From contig OY843749.1 in assembly GCA_963693025.1 (NCBI GenBank), positions 1,240,001 to 1,304,000 of the forward strand: a stretch of 64,000 nucleotides of DNA, in the 5' to 3' direction. Below are positions 8,705 to 18,176 of the stretch, one piece after another (positions within the stretch are counted from its first letter, which is position 1; each line of letters starts with the position of its first letter). This stretch comes from JAHRAW01 sp963693025 (lineage in GTDB: Bacteria > Pseudomonadota > Gammaproteobacteria > Arenicellales > Poriferihabitantaceae). The translations under genes and the position numbers were made by a program. The notes below the pieces were generated by a model, which was not told the DNA's origin, ran no database searches, and worked only from the letters and a program-made list of their open reading frames with translations.

Positions 8705-9832
8705 ATGGCGACCCTAGATTTGCACGCAGTAAGCAAAACCTACCGTTCCGATGGCCGGGACATTCTCGCCGTGGATAATCTGACGCTAAACACTCAGGAT
8801 GGAGAAATCATTGGTTTACTTGGTTCATCAGGATGTGGCAAAACCACCACACTGCGAGCGGTTGCGGGATTTGTGAAAATTACTTCGGGGAAAATTTGTC
8901 TCAATGGCAACGACATCCATCACCTGCCACCGGCTCATCGTGATGTAGCTATGGCTTTCGAGGGCTATGCCTTATATCCGCCATTACGGATATGCGAAAA
9001 CATCGGCTTTTCGCTACTACGAAAAAAGATATCAAACAGCGAAATTAATCAGTCGGTGAGAGAAATTGCGTCGTTGCTCGATATTGAGGACATTCTAGAC
9101 AAATATCCAGTCTCCACTTCGGCCGGCCAGCAACAACGCACCAGTTTAGCGCGTGCACTTGTTCGTCGCGCGCCGATTACACTGCTTGATGAGCCGATGT
9201 CGCAACTAGACACGCAACTCAGAGCGCGTGTCCGCATGCGCGTCAAAGAATATCTTGCCCACTACCGCCTTTCTGCGGTTTTTGTCACGCACGACCAAAA
9301 TGAAGCGATAACACTTGCAGATCGCATCGCGGTTATGGAAAAGGGCGAATTGCAACAGTTTGCGTCTGCCACAGAATTAAAAAAGCATCCGGACAATTTA
9401 TTTGTCGCAAGTTTTATCGGTGAACCACCAATGAATATAATGCCGGCCACAGTGCAGTTCGGCAACGATGGCGTACACATTACATTGTTGAATGAAAACA
9501 CACCGGTCGGAGAATTACACTTGAGTAAAAGCGATGTCCGGCATCTCCGAGATAATAGGGTGCATGTTGGAATAAGGCCGCATCAAGTGGTTCTTTCCAA
9601 TGACGCGCCATTGCGCGGGCAAGTCATTTCTAATCAGTGGCTCGGTGATCAATCGCACATGCTGATTGACATCAATGGTTTGTGCATCGTTGTGGTTTCT
9701 GCGAGGCGTTTCCGGGACTTACACAAAGGAGAAAATATCGGTGTCGATTTTCCTTCTGATGCCGTGATTTTCTTTTCCGTGGATGATGGCCGGCGTTATT
9801 CCGAGAATCCGACAATAAACCGGGGTGGGTGA
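8705..9832 (+). CDS. ABC transporter ATP-binding protein, second ATPase of first system
   Basis: This 375-residue MalK/UgpC-type ATPase with C-terminal regulatory domain has Walker A GSSGCGKTT (40-48), Walker B/catalytic Glu TLLDEPMSQLD (E163) and switch His FVTHDQNEA (H196), all intact. The Q-loop glutamine is Glu (MAFEGYALYP, E86) and the signature is STSAGQQQRTSLARAL. Thus it carries the hydrolytic residues its neighbour lacks but has an atypical Q-loop. It starts 9 bases after the preceding ATPase and its stop overlaps the kinase start (TGATG). Its role is energising import through the two permeases upstream. Confidence 0.88.
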   Translation: MATLDLHAVSKTYRSDGRDILAVDNLTLNTQDGEIIGLLGSSGCGKTTTLRAVAGFVKITSGKICLNGNDIHHLPPAHRDVAMAFEGYALYPPLRICENIGFSLLRKKISNSEINQSVREIASLLDIEDILDKYPVSTSAGQQQRTSLARALVRRAPITLLDEPMSQLDTQLRARVRMRVKEYLAHYRLSAVFVTHDQNEAITLADRIAVMEKGELQQFASATELKKHPDNLFVASFIGEPPMNIMPATVQFGNDGVHITLLNENTPVGELHLSKSDVRHLRDNRVHVGIRPHQVVLSNDAPLRGQVISNQWLGDQSHMLIDINGLCIVVVSARRFRDLHKGENIGVDFPSDAVIFFSVDDGRRYSENPTINRGG

Positions 9833-11409
9833 TGCCGAAAGATATCTTTATTGGCGTGGATGCAGGCACTTCGGTAATCAAGTCAATTGTGTTCGACTGG
9901 AACGGTAAATTGATAGCCTCCGCATCGGAGCCGAATCACTACCACAAAACACAGGGCGGCGGTGTTGAGCAGAACCTTATGGCGACATGGGAGAAAACCG
10001 CCACAACATTGTCCGCTGTTTCACAACAGATTCCCGACGCGGGGAAACGTGTGGCCGCGCTCGCTGTTACCGGGCAAGGCGACGGCACATGGCTGATCGA
10101 CCGCGATGGCGCACCGGTCGGAGATGGCTTGCTGTGGCTTGATACGCGCGCCGCCGGAATTGTTAGCGAGTTTGAAACCAGAAAATCGCGTAAAACTGCT
10201 TATCAGTTCACCGGTACTGCGCTTAATTCATGCAACCAAAGCGCGCAACTTGCATGGATGAAGCGGGAGAATCCCGAGCGCTTGAAACTGGCCGATTGCG
10301 CGATGCACTGTAAGGACTGGTTATACTTCAATCTAACCGGCATGCGCGCCACCGACATATCGGAAGGCGTGTTCACTTTTGGAGATTTTCGTACCCGCAA
10401 GTATTGCGATGAGGTGCTGGAAGCTTTTGGTTTGACTGATTGCCGGCGCTTATTACCGCCAATGCTTGACGGTAGCCGGCATATTTATCCCCTGTCGCCG
10501 AAAGTGGCAAAGGCGATAGGGCTGATGGCTGGCACACCAGTTTCTTTGGGTGGGGTGGACGTGGTCTGCGCGGCCCTGGGTGGTGGTGTCTATCAACCCG
10601 GTTGCGATGTCGGTTGTTCTGTTATTGGCACCACCGGAATGCATATTAAAATGAATAACGATGCCAGAAAAATGAAACTAACAAAGGATGTATCCGGTTA
10701 TACAATGGTTATTCCGGGGTTTTCTAATGCGGTTCTGCGCATGCATTCCAACATGTCGGCGACGCTCAACTTGGACTGGCTTGCCGCCCTGCTTGCGGAA
10801 TCAGCCGCGCTTTTTGGGGTAAAATCTGATATCAAAGAATCTTTGAAGTTAGTTGATGCGGCCGCGAAATCCACGCCATCGGCGGATATATTTTTTCTTC
10901 CATATATTGAATCCGGAGAACGCGGTCCCTTTTTAAATGCTGACGCACGAGCACAGTTTTCCGGCATTCACAGCAACATTGGTGTGGGGCAGTTAGCGCG
11001 TGCGGTATACGAAGGATTGGCGTTCGCTACTCGGCACTGCTACGAAGCGTTTGGTGGCACGCCACAGGAAGTACGCCCCATCGGAGGAGGCGCTCGCTCC
11101 CGGGTCTTATGTGAAACGCTTGCCAACGTGTTGAATGCGCGAATTCGCGTCAACAAGTGCCCCGAACCTGGCGCACTCGGTGCAACGATGATTGCCGCGG
11201 TTGCGGTCGGACGCTTTGCCGATTTGCGCAAAGCGTGCCTTGCCTGGGTTAAACCGAATTTTGGGCCTGCGCAAACATCGGACGAATCTTTGCGTACGCA
11301 TTACGATCATTTGTTTTCTGCGTATCTCCTGGCGGTGAATTCGGCACCGCCGGTCTGGGATGCTTTAGCCAAAGCGCGGCAGGCTAAAAACATCAGGGGG
11401 CAGTCATGA
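9832..11409 (+). CDS. FGGY-family carbohydrate kinase, first copy
   Basis: This kinase of about 525 residues opens with the phosphate-1 motif FIGVDAGTSVIKSIVFD and has GQGDGTWLIDRDG, the adenosine-region GGGARSRVLCETLANV and a late PGALGATMIAAVAVG. This is the FGGY (xylulokinase/glycerol kinase) fold. It transfers ATP phosphate to a sugar, ketose or polyol after uptake. The ATG at 9832 overlaps the preceding TGA. Another FGGY kinase sits at 16646 with clearly different sequence, so the two probably act on different substrates or pathway steps. Substrate is not assignable. Confidence 0.88.
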   Translation: MPKDIFIGVDAGTSVIKSIVFDWNGKLIASASEPNHYHKTQGGGVEQNLMATWEKTATTLSAVSQQIPDAGKRVAALAVTGQGDGTWLIDRDGAPVGDGLLWLDTRAAGIVSEFETRKSRKTAYQFTGTALNSCNQSAQLAWMKRENPERLKLADCAMHCKDWLYFNLTGMRATDISEGVFTFGDFRTRKYCDEVLEAFGLTDCRRLLPPMLDGSRHIYPLSPKVAKAIGLMAGTPVSLGGVDVVCAALGGGVYQPGCDVGCSVIGTTGMHIKMNNDARKMKLTKDVSGYTMVIPGFSNAVLRMHSNMSATLNLDWLAALLAESAALFGVKSDIKESLKLVDAAAKSTPSADIFFLPYIESGERGPFLNADARAQFSGIHSNIGVGQLARAVYEGLAFATRHCYEAFGGTPQEVRPIGGGARSRVLCETLANVLNARIRVNKCPEPGALGATMIAAVAVGRFADLRKACLAWVKPNFGPAQTSDESLRTHYDHLFSAYLLAVNSAPPVWDALAKARQAKNIRGQS

Positions 11410-12443
11410 CCATCCGCAAAGTGGCAATCATCGGCGACCATTTTATGTTGCCGGACATTTTTAAACACGCTCTTTCCGAAACACAAATTCCACAGACAAC
11501 GGAGATCAAGTCTCTGCAATCGGAGTGGCCGAATATTCCCATGCGCTCGGGCGATGGCACCATTGGCGTTAATGAGTATGTTGGCGACCCAGGCGAGATA
11601 GTACGGTTTATTGGCGATGCTGAAATATTAATTAATCATCTCGCGCCGGTTACTCGAGAAATGCTACCGAGGCTCCCAAATCTAAAATTTGTCGTCATTA
11701 CGCGTGGTGGCCCGGTGAACATGGATATGAAAGCGCTGGAACAAAGATCCATCCGCGTGGTCAACACACCAGGACGAAATGCTTCCGCAGTTGCCGAATT
11801 CACGGTCGGGATGATACTAACGGAAACGCGCCGAATTCGAGCGGGGCATGAAGGATTGCGCCACGGCGAGTGGCGCGGTGATTTGTATCGTGCCGACACG
11901 GTTGGTGATGAACTGTCCGATTTAACCGTCGGAATTATTGGCTATGGAAAGATTGGCTCCTTGCTCTCGCGTTTACTTCGGCCATTCGGGTGTCGTCAAC
12001 TGATTGCCGACCCGTATGTGGATAGTGAGAACAAGGATATGGAGCAGGTTTCACAACAAACACTCTTCAAAGAGTCGGACATTGTTGTATTGACTGCGCG
12101 CGTAACTCGGGAGACCATAGGCATGATTGGGTGGAAGCAATTTCGCCAAATGAAGAAAACCGCGCTACTGGTCAATGTCGCGCGCGGTCTGTTGGTCGAC
12201 TATGACGCGCTTTACGAGGCACTAACAGAAAACATCATCGCCGCCGCGGCCCTGGACACTTTTGCGCTTGAACCCCCGCCGATAAACTGGCCACTCCTAC
12301 AGCTACCAAATGTCACGCTCACTCCCCATATAGCGGGAGCCTCTCGCCGCACCATCAAAATGGCCGCTGAATTCGCCGCCGAGGAAGTTCGTCGTTATCT
12401 TGTTGGCTGTCCGCCACTCAATCCTGTCATTCATCACCCCTAA
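11406..12443 (+). CDS. D-isomer-specific 2-hydroxyacid dehydrogenase, NAD-binding
   Basis: This 345-residue member of the phosphoglycerate/D-lactate dehydrogenase superfamily has a Rossmann motif VGIIGYGKIGSLLSRLL and the catalytic triad in its usual places: Arg in LLVNVARGLLVDYDAL, Glu in DTFALEPPP and His in LTPHIAGASRRT. It oxidises or reduces a 2-hydroxy/2-oxo acid with NAD(P). The start overlaps the kinase stop by 4 bases (ATGA). In this setting it could process the two- or three-carbon product of the aldolase, for example a glycolate/glyoxylate- or lactate-level compound, but this is inference. Confidence 0.88.
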   Translation: MTIRKVAIIGDHFMLPDIFKHALSETQIPQTTEIKSLQSEWPNIPMRSGDGTIGVNEYVGDPGEIVRFIGDAEILINHLAPVTREMLPRLPNLKFVVITRGGPVNMDMKALEQRSIRVVNTPGRNASAVAEFTVGMILTETRRIRAGHEGLRHGEWRGDLYRADTVGDELSDLTVGIIGYGKIGSLLSRLLRPFGCRQLIADPYVDSENKDMEQVSQQTLFKESDIVVLTARVTRETIGMIGWKQFRQMKKTALLVNVARGLLVDYDALYEALTENIIAAAALDTFALEPPPINWPLLQLPNVTLTPHIAGASRRTIKMAAEFAAEEVRRYLVGCPPLNPVIHHP

Positions 12444-12468
12444 ACCTTTTAACCAAAGGAGAAATGCT

Positions 12469-13113
12469 ATGAAAAAACCCGACCTTGCCCTGCGACAAGA
12501 AATCATCCAAACCTGCATTAAAATGAATGCGATGGGCATAAACCAAGGCACTTCCGGAAACGTCAGCGTGCGCCTCGATGAAGGAATTTTAATCACGCCA
12601 TCGGCGATGCCCTATGACAAGATGAAGCCCGAAAACATTGTCTTGGTGGATTGGGAAGGGCAGCGCAGTGGTAGCGGAGTGCCTTCCACAGAATGGCGAT
12701 TTCATCTCGACATCACCAAACAACGCAAAGATGTTGGTGCCATTGTGCATACACACTCCATGTATGCAACGATTCTTGCCATTCGCGGACAAAGCATTCC
12801 AGCGGTACATTACATGATCGCCGCGGCTGGCGGCCCAACGATTCGTTGTGGGAAGTATGAGACTTTTGGCACACCCGAACTGTCGCAACAAGCGCTCGAA
12901 GCGCTTGAAGGGAGGAATGGTTGCTTGCTTGCCAATCATGGCGTCATCGCTACCGGAGCAAATCTTGCCAAAGCTCTGTGGCTGGCGAAAGAAATTGAAG
13001 TTCTTGCACATCAATATGTATTTTCATTGCTTCTTGGGGGACCCGATATATTGTCCGATGATGAGATTCACCATGTTGTCAAAAAATTTCGCGACTACGG
13101 TGTAAAATCATGA
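12469..13113 (+). CDS. Class II aldolase/adducin-family protein (L-fuculose-phosphate aldolase-like)
   Basis: This 214-residue protein matches the length of FucA/AraD-type zinc aldolases. The start is taken at 12469, after a strong AAAGGAG site; a longer frame from 12400 would run into the dehydrogenase gene. Motifs are NQGTSGNVSVRLDEGILITPS, the zinc pair IVHTHSMYATILA (HxH) and the third ligand in LLANHGVIATG. Family members cleave ketose-1-phosphates to dihydroxyacetone phosphate plus an aldehyde, or epimerise pentulose-5-phosphates. It follows a kinase and dehydrogenase in one operon, supporting a phosphorylate-then-cleave route. Confidence 0.88.
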   Translation: MKKPDLALRQEIIQTCIKMNAMGINQGTSGNVSVRLDEGILITPSAMPYDKMKPENIVLVDWEGQRSGSGVPSTEWRFHLDITKQRKDVGAIVHTHSMYATILAIRGQSIPAVHYMIAAAGGPTIRCGKYETFGTPELSQQALEALEGRNGCLLANHGVIATGANLAKALWLAKEIEVLAHQYVFSLLLGGPDILSDDEIHHVVKKFRDYGVKS

Positions 13114-13224
13114 CACGGCTTTACACCAACATAAAAACGAGACAGATATTTTTTGCGTTGGAAAGCTTCGCTTTTGGCGGCGTTGATATAAACCTGAATT
13201 TACGATGAAAACATTGGGATCAGC

Positions 13225-14103
13225 ATGAAGATTTCTTCCATTTTTTCATTGGATCGCCCATGGATTTGGCTGGCACCGCTTGTTGCAGTGCTGGCGGTAT
13301 TCACACTGTTTCCTTTTTTCTACAACATATATTTAAGTTTCCATGAATTCAACTCTTTCAGAAGAACTTTTACTTTCGTTGGGTTTGACAACTGGAAAGG
13401 GTTATTTGAAGACCCGAAAATGTGGCGCGCATTTGGCGTGAATGTCATTTATTTAGCGGTCTGCCTGACTGTACAATTCATCCTCGGCTTGGGCATTGCA
13501 TTGCTCATCAACACGGATGGCAAAGGGTATAATTTGATAAGAAGCTTGCTACTATTGCCATTGGTGGTGCCGCCGGCGGTAGTGGGCATGATGTTTTTGT
13601 TGATGGAGGATTCACAGTTTGGCGTTCTGTCATGGATAATGCAATCGATTGGACTGATTACAGCTGGCGAGCCATTACTGACCTCATCAAGAACAGCTTT
13701 GTTTGGCGTGATGCTTGCCGACATCTGGCAATGGACGCCTTTCATGGTACTAATCATGCTGGCAGGCTTGCACGCGTTGCCCAAAGAGCCGTTTGAGGCG
13801 GCGCTGGTTGACGGCGCCAAATTTCATCACGTGCTATTTCATTTAACGCTGCCAATGTTGCGCCCGATTATCGCCGTGGCGATCCTGATACGCGGCATTG
13901 ATTTGTTCCGCGTATTTGACTATGTTTTCGTAATGACTTCGGGAGGGCCCGGCATAGCCACGCAGACCCTCAGTTTTTATACGTGGAAACAAAGTTTTTC
14001 TTTTGTTAAATGGGGGTATGCGGCGACACTGAGCTTGTTTTCTTTGATTTTCTTAATCGTGATCGCAAACATGTTCATTCGCGCGGCAAAAGTCAAATGG
14101 TAG
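13225..14103 (+). CDS. ABC transporter permease, MalF/UgpA type, second system
   Basis: This 292-residue inner-membrane permease has a first helix at about residues 13-33 (LAPLVAVLAVFTLFPFF), then NIYLSFHEFNSF, and later helices. The EAA loop is FEAALVDGAKFHHVLFHLTLPM. Its stop codon overlaps the start of the next permease (ATGGTAG), so the two are co-translated. It begins 111 bases after the aldolase with no clear terminator between, so the second transporter may share the first operon's transcript or have its own weak promoter in 13114-13224. Confidence 0.9.
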   Translation: MKISSIFSLDRPWIWLAPLVAVLAVFTLFPFFYNIYLSFHEFNSFRRTFTFVGFDNWKGLFEDPKMWRAFGVNVIYLAVCLTVQFILGLGIALLINTDGKGYNLIRSLLLLPLVVPPAVVGMMFLLMEDSQFGVLSWIMQSIGLITAGEPLLTSSRTALFGVMLADIWQWTPFMVLIMLAGLHALPKEPFEAALVDGAKFHHVLFHLTLPMLRPIIAVAILIRGIDLFRVFDYVFVMTSGGPGIATQTLSFYTWKQSFSFVKWGYAATLSLFSLIFLIVIANMFIRAAKVKW

Positions 14104-14990
14104 TTACACAACAAACTTGGCGCCTGGGATTGCGTGCCTCTGTGGCATGGATTGTGGTTGTAATTTTCATGTTTCCGCTGTACTGGTGGATTTCAGTGTC
14201 ATTGCGCTCCGACCAGGACATTTTTAATAAACCGCCCAAATTGTTCGTGTCCGATGTAACACTCAAATCTTACAAAGTAGTGCTGCTTGGCATCTCGCCG
14301 TCCTCAACTTCAATTGAAAAGAGTGGTGCGGTTCATTGGGGAGAAAGTAGCGCGACATTCGCCCTGCCGTCCTTGATAGATAGCGTATATATTGGTATTG
14401 CAAGCACAATTATCACGATATTAATCTCGCTTCTGGCGGCATATGCGCTATCGCGCATGCGTTTTTCCGGCCACCATCATTTTATTTTCTGGGTTTTGTC
14501 AACGCGGATGATGCCACCAGTAGCGGTGGCTCTCCCGATGTTTTTTCTTTTTCGCCGGCTTGGTTTGATAGACACTTACACGGGAGCAATCTTGATTCAT
14601 GCGTTGATGAATTTTCCATTGGCAGTTTTGCTATTAAAAAGTTTTATTGACGACATTCCTAAAGAAATCGATGAAGTAGCGATGCTGGATGGGGCATCGC
14701 GTATGACAGTTTTTGTCCGATTGATTATGCCCTCAATACGTGGCGGTATTGCCGCTACCGCGGTATTGTGTTTCATTTTCAGCTGGACCGAATTCTTATT
14801 CATTTTGTCGCTTACCCAGGCGAGCGTGAATACGGTACCCGTTGCCGCATCAACCTTTGTCACATCAACGGGGACCGCCTGGGGCTATATGGCGGCATTA
14901 ACTTGCACCGCAGTTTTGCCCGCTTTCATTTTTATTGTGCTGGTACAGAAACACTTAGTTCGGGGCCTGACGATGGGTTCTTTGAAGTAA
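14097..14990 (+). CDS. ABC transporter permease, MalG type, second system
   Basis: This is a permease of about 297 residues. The ATG at 14097 overlaps the stop of the upstream permease; a frame open from 14010 would add 29 non-membrane residues encoded inside that gene and is less likely. It begins with a strong helix (ASVAWIVVVIFMFPLYWW) and has the EAA-like loop DEVAMLDGASRMTVFVRLIMPS and the family's terminal VRGLTMGSLK. It makes the transmembrane channel with 13225-14103 and is followed by its binding protein. Confidence 0.9.
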   Translation: MVVTQQTWRLGLRASVAWIVVVIFMFPLYWWISVSLRSDQDIFNKPPKLFVSDVTLKSYKVVLLGISPSSTSIEKSGAVHWGESSATFALPSLIDSVYIGIASTIITILISLLAAYALSRMRFSGHHHFIFWVLSTRMMPPVAVALPMFFLFRRLGLIDTYTGAILIHALMNFPLAVLLLKSFIDDIPKEIDEVAMLDGASRMTVFVRLIMPSIRGGIAATAVLCFIFSWTEFLFILSLTQASVNTVPVAASTFVTSTGTAWGYMAALTCTAVLPAFIFIVLVQKHLVRGLTMGSLK

Positions 14991-15057
14991 GAACTTGCGA
15001 TGCAAATTTTACATGGTATCAATTCTCAACTAACCTCAATATGTGGAGGAAACACCG

Positions 15058-16572
15058 ATGAATATACGTAGCAAACAATATTTGGCACAACTGACGAACA
15101 AACTTGTCTCGGGAAGACTTAGCAAGAGAGACTTTTTGAAGCAAGCCGCTACAATAGGTTTTGTCGCCGCAGGCGCCGGCGTTTTCGGCGGCATGCCGGG
15201 CCGCGCTTTTAGACCGTTATCATCAGCACATGCGGCAAACGGTGAGGGCGAACAGACGCCCGAGGTTACCGCTTGGCTAAAAGATGTGGGTAAAGGCTTC
15301 AAAGGCAAAGACATCACCATTAAATACGCCACCGAAGCCACGCCACCGAGTCAAGTACTATCCACACTGGTGGAAAACGATTTCACGCGCTACACTGGAA
15401 TCAAAGTGCAAGTGGAAATTGTACCTCTGGAACAAGTGCTACAGAAACTAACGCAAGATGTTGCTGGCGGACTCGGTTCTTATGACTTATATTATTTGGA
15501 CCAAAGTTGGATGGCTTCATTTTCTAATGACACTGTCGACCCGCGTGAGATTTACCAAAGTAAATCAGATCTCGCAATGCCCAATTACGACTTCGATGAT
15601 TTTCTGCCGCCGCTGACCGAAGGCATCAGCATGTTCCGTGGAAAAATGGTCGGTGTTCCATTTGATATTCCAATTTTCATTGTGATGTATCGCAAGGATA
15701 TCTACGATATGATGGGATTAAAGACCCCAACCACTTATGAGCAGTATCTCGACAATGCACGTGCGATTCAGTCTGAATACGGTAGTGATTTGTTTGGCAC
15801 CACCGGACAAATGAAAAGCGGTCACTACAGTTTGGAGTGTGATTGGACCAACTGGCTGTGGGGCCATGGCGGTTCGATTTTTAACCCTGACGGAAAATTT
15901 TCCGGAAACGACCAGCGCGGAATAGCCGCGATGGAATACTGGCAGCGCCTCAAAGAGAATATGCCGCCTGATGTTCTGAACTGGACATGGGACGGTGAGT
16001 TTACCTCTATGGCTCAAGGTCTGGCGGCGCAAGTTTATTCATGGGGTGAATTTTTCCCAGGCTTGGATAATCCGGAAAATTCCAAAGTGGCAGGATTGCT
16101 GGAACCTGCACTCCCGCTACAACCAGTTAGTCTGCGTTCCCCCAGCGAAGCCGGACACGGAGAAATACCAGGTACCGCGCATCAAGGCGGTAGCGCCCTG
16201 GCAGTGTCAAAGTATTCCAAGAATCTTGATGCGGCATGGGTTTTTGCTCAGTGGGGGTCATCGGCTGACATGAACATCCGCGTCTCACTGTTGGGTGGCG
16301 GCGCCAGCCCGATGCGCCGAAGCACATACGAAGATTCTCGCGTACTTGCGAAAGCACGGCCTGGGGTCGGCTCCACCCGTCACTTTAATGTGACGCGCAA
16401 AGCGATTGAGAGCTATATGGGCTCTGAACCGGATCATCCGGCTTGGGCTGAAGTCTCCAATGGCATAATTCCGGTTGAACTCGGACGCTTTTTTGCGGGT
16501 GACTACAAATCGCCCCAAAAAGTTATGGATGTTATCGCTAAAGGCGTTGACAAAGCCTTTTCGCGGTATTAA
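15058..16572 (+). CDS. Sugar ABC transporter substrate-binding protein (family 1), second system
   Basis: This is an exported binding protein of about 504 residues. The ATG at 15058 follows GGAGGAAACACC. The N-terminus SGRLSKRDFLKQAATIGFVAAGAG is a Tat-like (KR) signal with a hydrophobic core. The mature protein has DITIKYATEATPPSQVLSTL, FTRYTGIKVQVEIVPLEQVL and YDLYYLDQSWMASF, the usual family 1 pattern. Unlike the first system the binding-protein gene follows its permeases. A stable hairpin (16602-16626) lies immediately downstream, an arrangement that often protects the highly expressed binding-protein mRNA. Confidence 0.9.
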   Translation: MNIRSKQYLAQLTNKLVSGRLSKRDFLKQAATIGFVAAGAGVFGGMPGRAFRPLSSAHAANGEGEQTPEVTAWLKDVGKGFKGKDITIKYATEATPPSQVLSTLVENDFTRYTGIKVQVEIVPLEQVLQKLTQDVAGGLGSYDLYYLDQSWMASFSNDTVDPREIYQSKSDLAMPNYDFDDFLPPLTEGISMFRGKMVGVPFDIPIFIVMYRKDIYDMMGLKTPTTYEQYLDNARAIQSEYGSDLFGTTGQMKSGHYSLECDWTNWLWGHGGSIFNPDGKFSGNDQRGIAAMEYWQRLKENMPPDVLNWTWDGEFTSMAQGLAAQVYSWGEFFPGLDNPENSKVAGLLEPALPLQPVSLRSPSEAGHGEIPGTAHQGGSALAVSKYSKNLDAAWVFAQWGSSADMNIRVSLLGGGASPMRRSTYEDSRVLAKARPGVGSTRHFNVTRKAIESYMGSEPDHPAWAEVSNGIIPVELGRFFAGDYKSPQKVMDVIAKGVDKAFSRY

Positions 16573-16601
16573 TGCGTATTTTTGCGTGGCGCACTTGAAA
16601 A

Positions 16602-16626
16602 ATGCCGGAGGCTTTGCCTCCGGCAT
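16602..16626. terminator. Stable intercistronic hairpin after the second binding protein
   Basis: There are eleven perfect base pairs (ATGCCGGAGGC / GCCTCCGGCAT) with a 3-base loop TTT. On the plus strand no U-tract follows, so it is more likely an mRNA-stabilising or partial attenuator hairpin between the binding protein and the kinase. Read on the minus strand it is followed by five T residues and would act as a terminator for antisense transcription. Confidence 0.6.
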
Positions 16627-16645
16627 AATTGCTTAGTATGACCAA

Positions 16646-18136
16646 ATGAAAGGTTGTTTGCTCGGCGTTGACAGTTCTACCACTGCCACTAAAGCAGTTG
16701 CATGGAGTCAACACGGAGAAAATTTGGGTGAGGGACGGTGTGACATCCCTCTTGCCACACCGGCAACCGGCATTTACGAACAAAACCCAAGAGACTGGTG
16801 GGAATCCCTCATTACCGCTCTTTCGGATTTGGGCAAGCGGTTCGATATTGGCAGCATCAAAGCACTCGCTGTTTCGAATCAAAGAGAAACCGTGGCCTTT
16901 TTGTCTGGTGATGGTGATGCGGTTGCGCCGGCGATTGTTTGGTTGGATGAACGTGCGCGCTCTGAAGTCGACGAATTTGCCGGGCAAATTGGCGCGGACA
17001 AAATTCACCGCATCACCGGTAAACACAAAGATGTAACGCCGGTAGTGTATCGCTTGGCTTGGCTACGCAAACATGCTCCACAAGTCTGCCGCGATATTGA
17101 AATTATCAGCGATGTGCAAGGATTTCTTGTGAATCGATTAACCGGCGAATTTAAAACCAGTTGGGCAAGCGCTGATCCTATGGGTTGTTGGAATATTGCC
17201 GGCAAACACTGGTCAAACGAAATACTCGCCGCGCTGAATTGGGATGAATCAGTATTTCCGGAGGCAAAGAAGCCCGGAACTTTGCTAGGGAGAGTAACGA
17301 CGCAAGCCGCATTGCGAACCGGGCTATCTGAGGGAACACCTGTGATTGCCGGCGGTGGTGATGGTCAATGTGCCGGGCTTGCCATGGGTATAACCCGACC
17401 CGGCACTGCATACATCAATATTGGCACCGCGGTCGTTTGCGGTGCATATCAAACATCTTACGCTTACGGCAAAGCATGGCGCACAATGACTTCTATGAGT
17501 GGTAAGGGCTATATTATGGAAAGTTGTTTGCGTTCAGGCACATTCTTGTTGAATTGGCTGGTCAACGAGATATATGGCTGTGGTGGCAAAGAATTTGCCG
17601 GGCTTGAAGCGCGTGCCGCCCGTTTGCCTCCGGGTTCGGAAGGCGTATTGGTATTACCATACTGGTCAGGAGTAATGAATCCGCACTGGGACACTGCCGC
17701 ACGTGGCGCAATTTTTGGACTTACCGGCAACCATGGCAGAGCACATCTGTACCGTGCCGTCATGGAAGGAATCGCACTTGACCAGGCAGATTGTATGCGT
17801 ATGATTGAACGCAACACCGGAGTGAAGATTGAACAATATTATGCGGTTGGCGGTGGAGCGCAAAGTGATTTGTGGTGTCAAATTTTTGCCGATTGCATGG
17901 TGCGACCGGTATACCGAATGAGCACCATTGAAGCATCGGCGCTAGGCGCGGGAATGTCGGCCGCTGCCGGCGCAGGAGTGTACTCATCCTTGCTGGAATC
18001 GTCTGAGAAAATGCGCGGTAGCATCACTGCCTGCTTTGAGCCTGGCGAAAACGTTTCCGCCTATACGCGATTAGTTGATACATACACAGCGCTTTACCCG
18101 GCGGTAAAATCGGCTTTGTCCGCGTTGCCCGCATGA
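16646..18136 (+). CDS. FGGY-family carbohydrate kinase, second copy (xylulokinase-like)
   Basis: This 496-residue kinase starts with CLLGVDSSTTATKAVAW and has ALAVSNQRETVAFL, IVWLDERA, the GGGDGQCAGLAMG segment, GTAVVCGAYQ and the adenosine motif YAVGGGAQSDLWCQIFAD. Length and motif spacing are those of xylulokinase-type FGGY enzymes. It phosphorylates a ketose, sugar or polyol. Motif wording differs from the first kinase (for example DSSTTATK against DAGTSVIK), indicating separate ancestry rather than local duplication. It sits between the second binding protein and the glycerol-1-phosphate-dehydrogenase-like gene. Confidence 0.88.
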   Translation: MKGCLLGVDSSTTATKAVAWSQHGENLGEGRCDIPLATPATGIYEQNPRDWWESLITALSDLGKRFDIGSIKALAVSNQRETVAFLSGDGDAVAPAIVWLDERARSEVDEFAGQIGADKIHRITGKHKDVTPVVYRLAWLRKHAPQVCRDIEIISDVQGFLVNRLTGEFKTSWASADPMGCWNIAGKHWSNEILAALNWDESVFPEAKKPGTLLGRVTTQAALRTGLSEGTPVIAGGGDGQCAGLAMGITRPGTAYINIGTAVVCGAYQTSYAYGKAWRTMTSMSGKGYIMESCLRSGTFLLNWLVNEIYGCGGKEFAGLEARAARLPPGSEGVLVLPYWSGVMNPHWDTAARGAIFGLTGNHGRAHLYRAVMEGIALDQADCMRMIERNTGVKIEQYYAVGGGAQSDLWCQIFADCMVRPVYRMSTIEASALGAGMSAAAGAGVYSSLLESSEKMRGSITACFEPGENVSAYTRLVDTYTALYPAVKSALSALPA

Positions 18137-18176
18137 TGTACTGGTCTAATGGGTGGCTGATTGACGGCGGTTCGAT

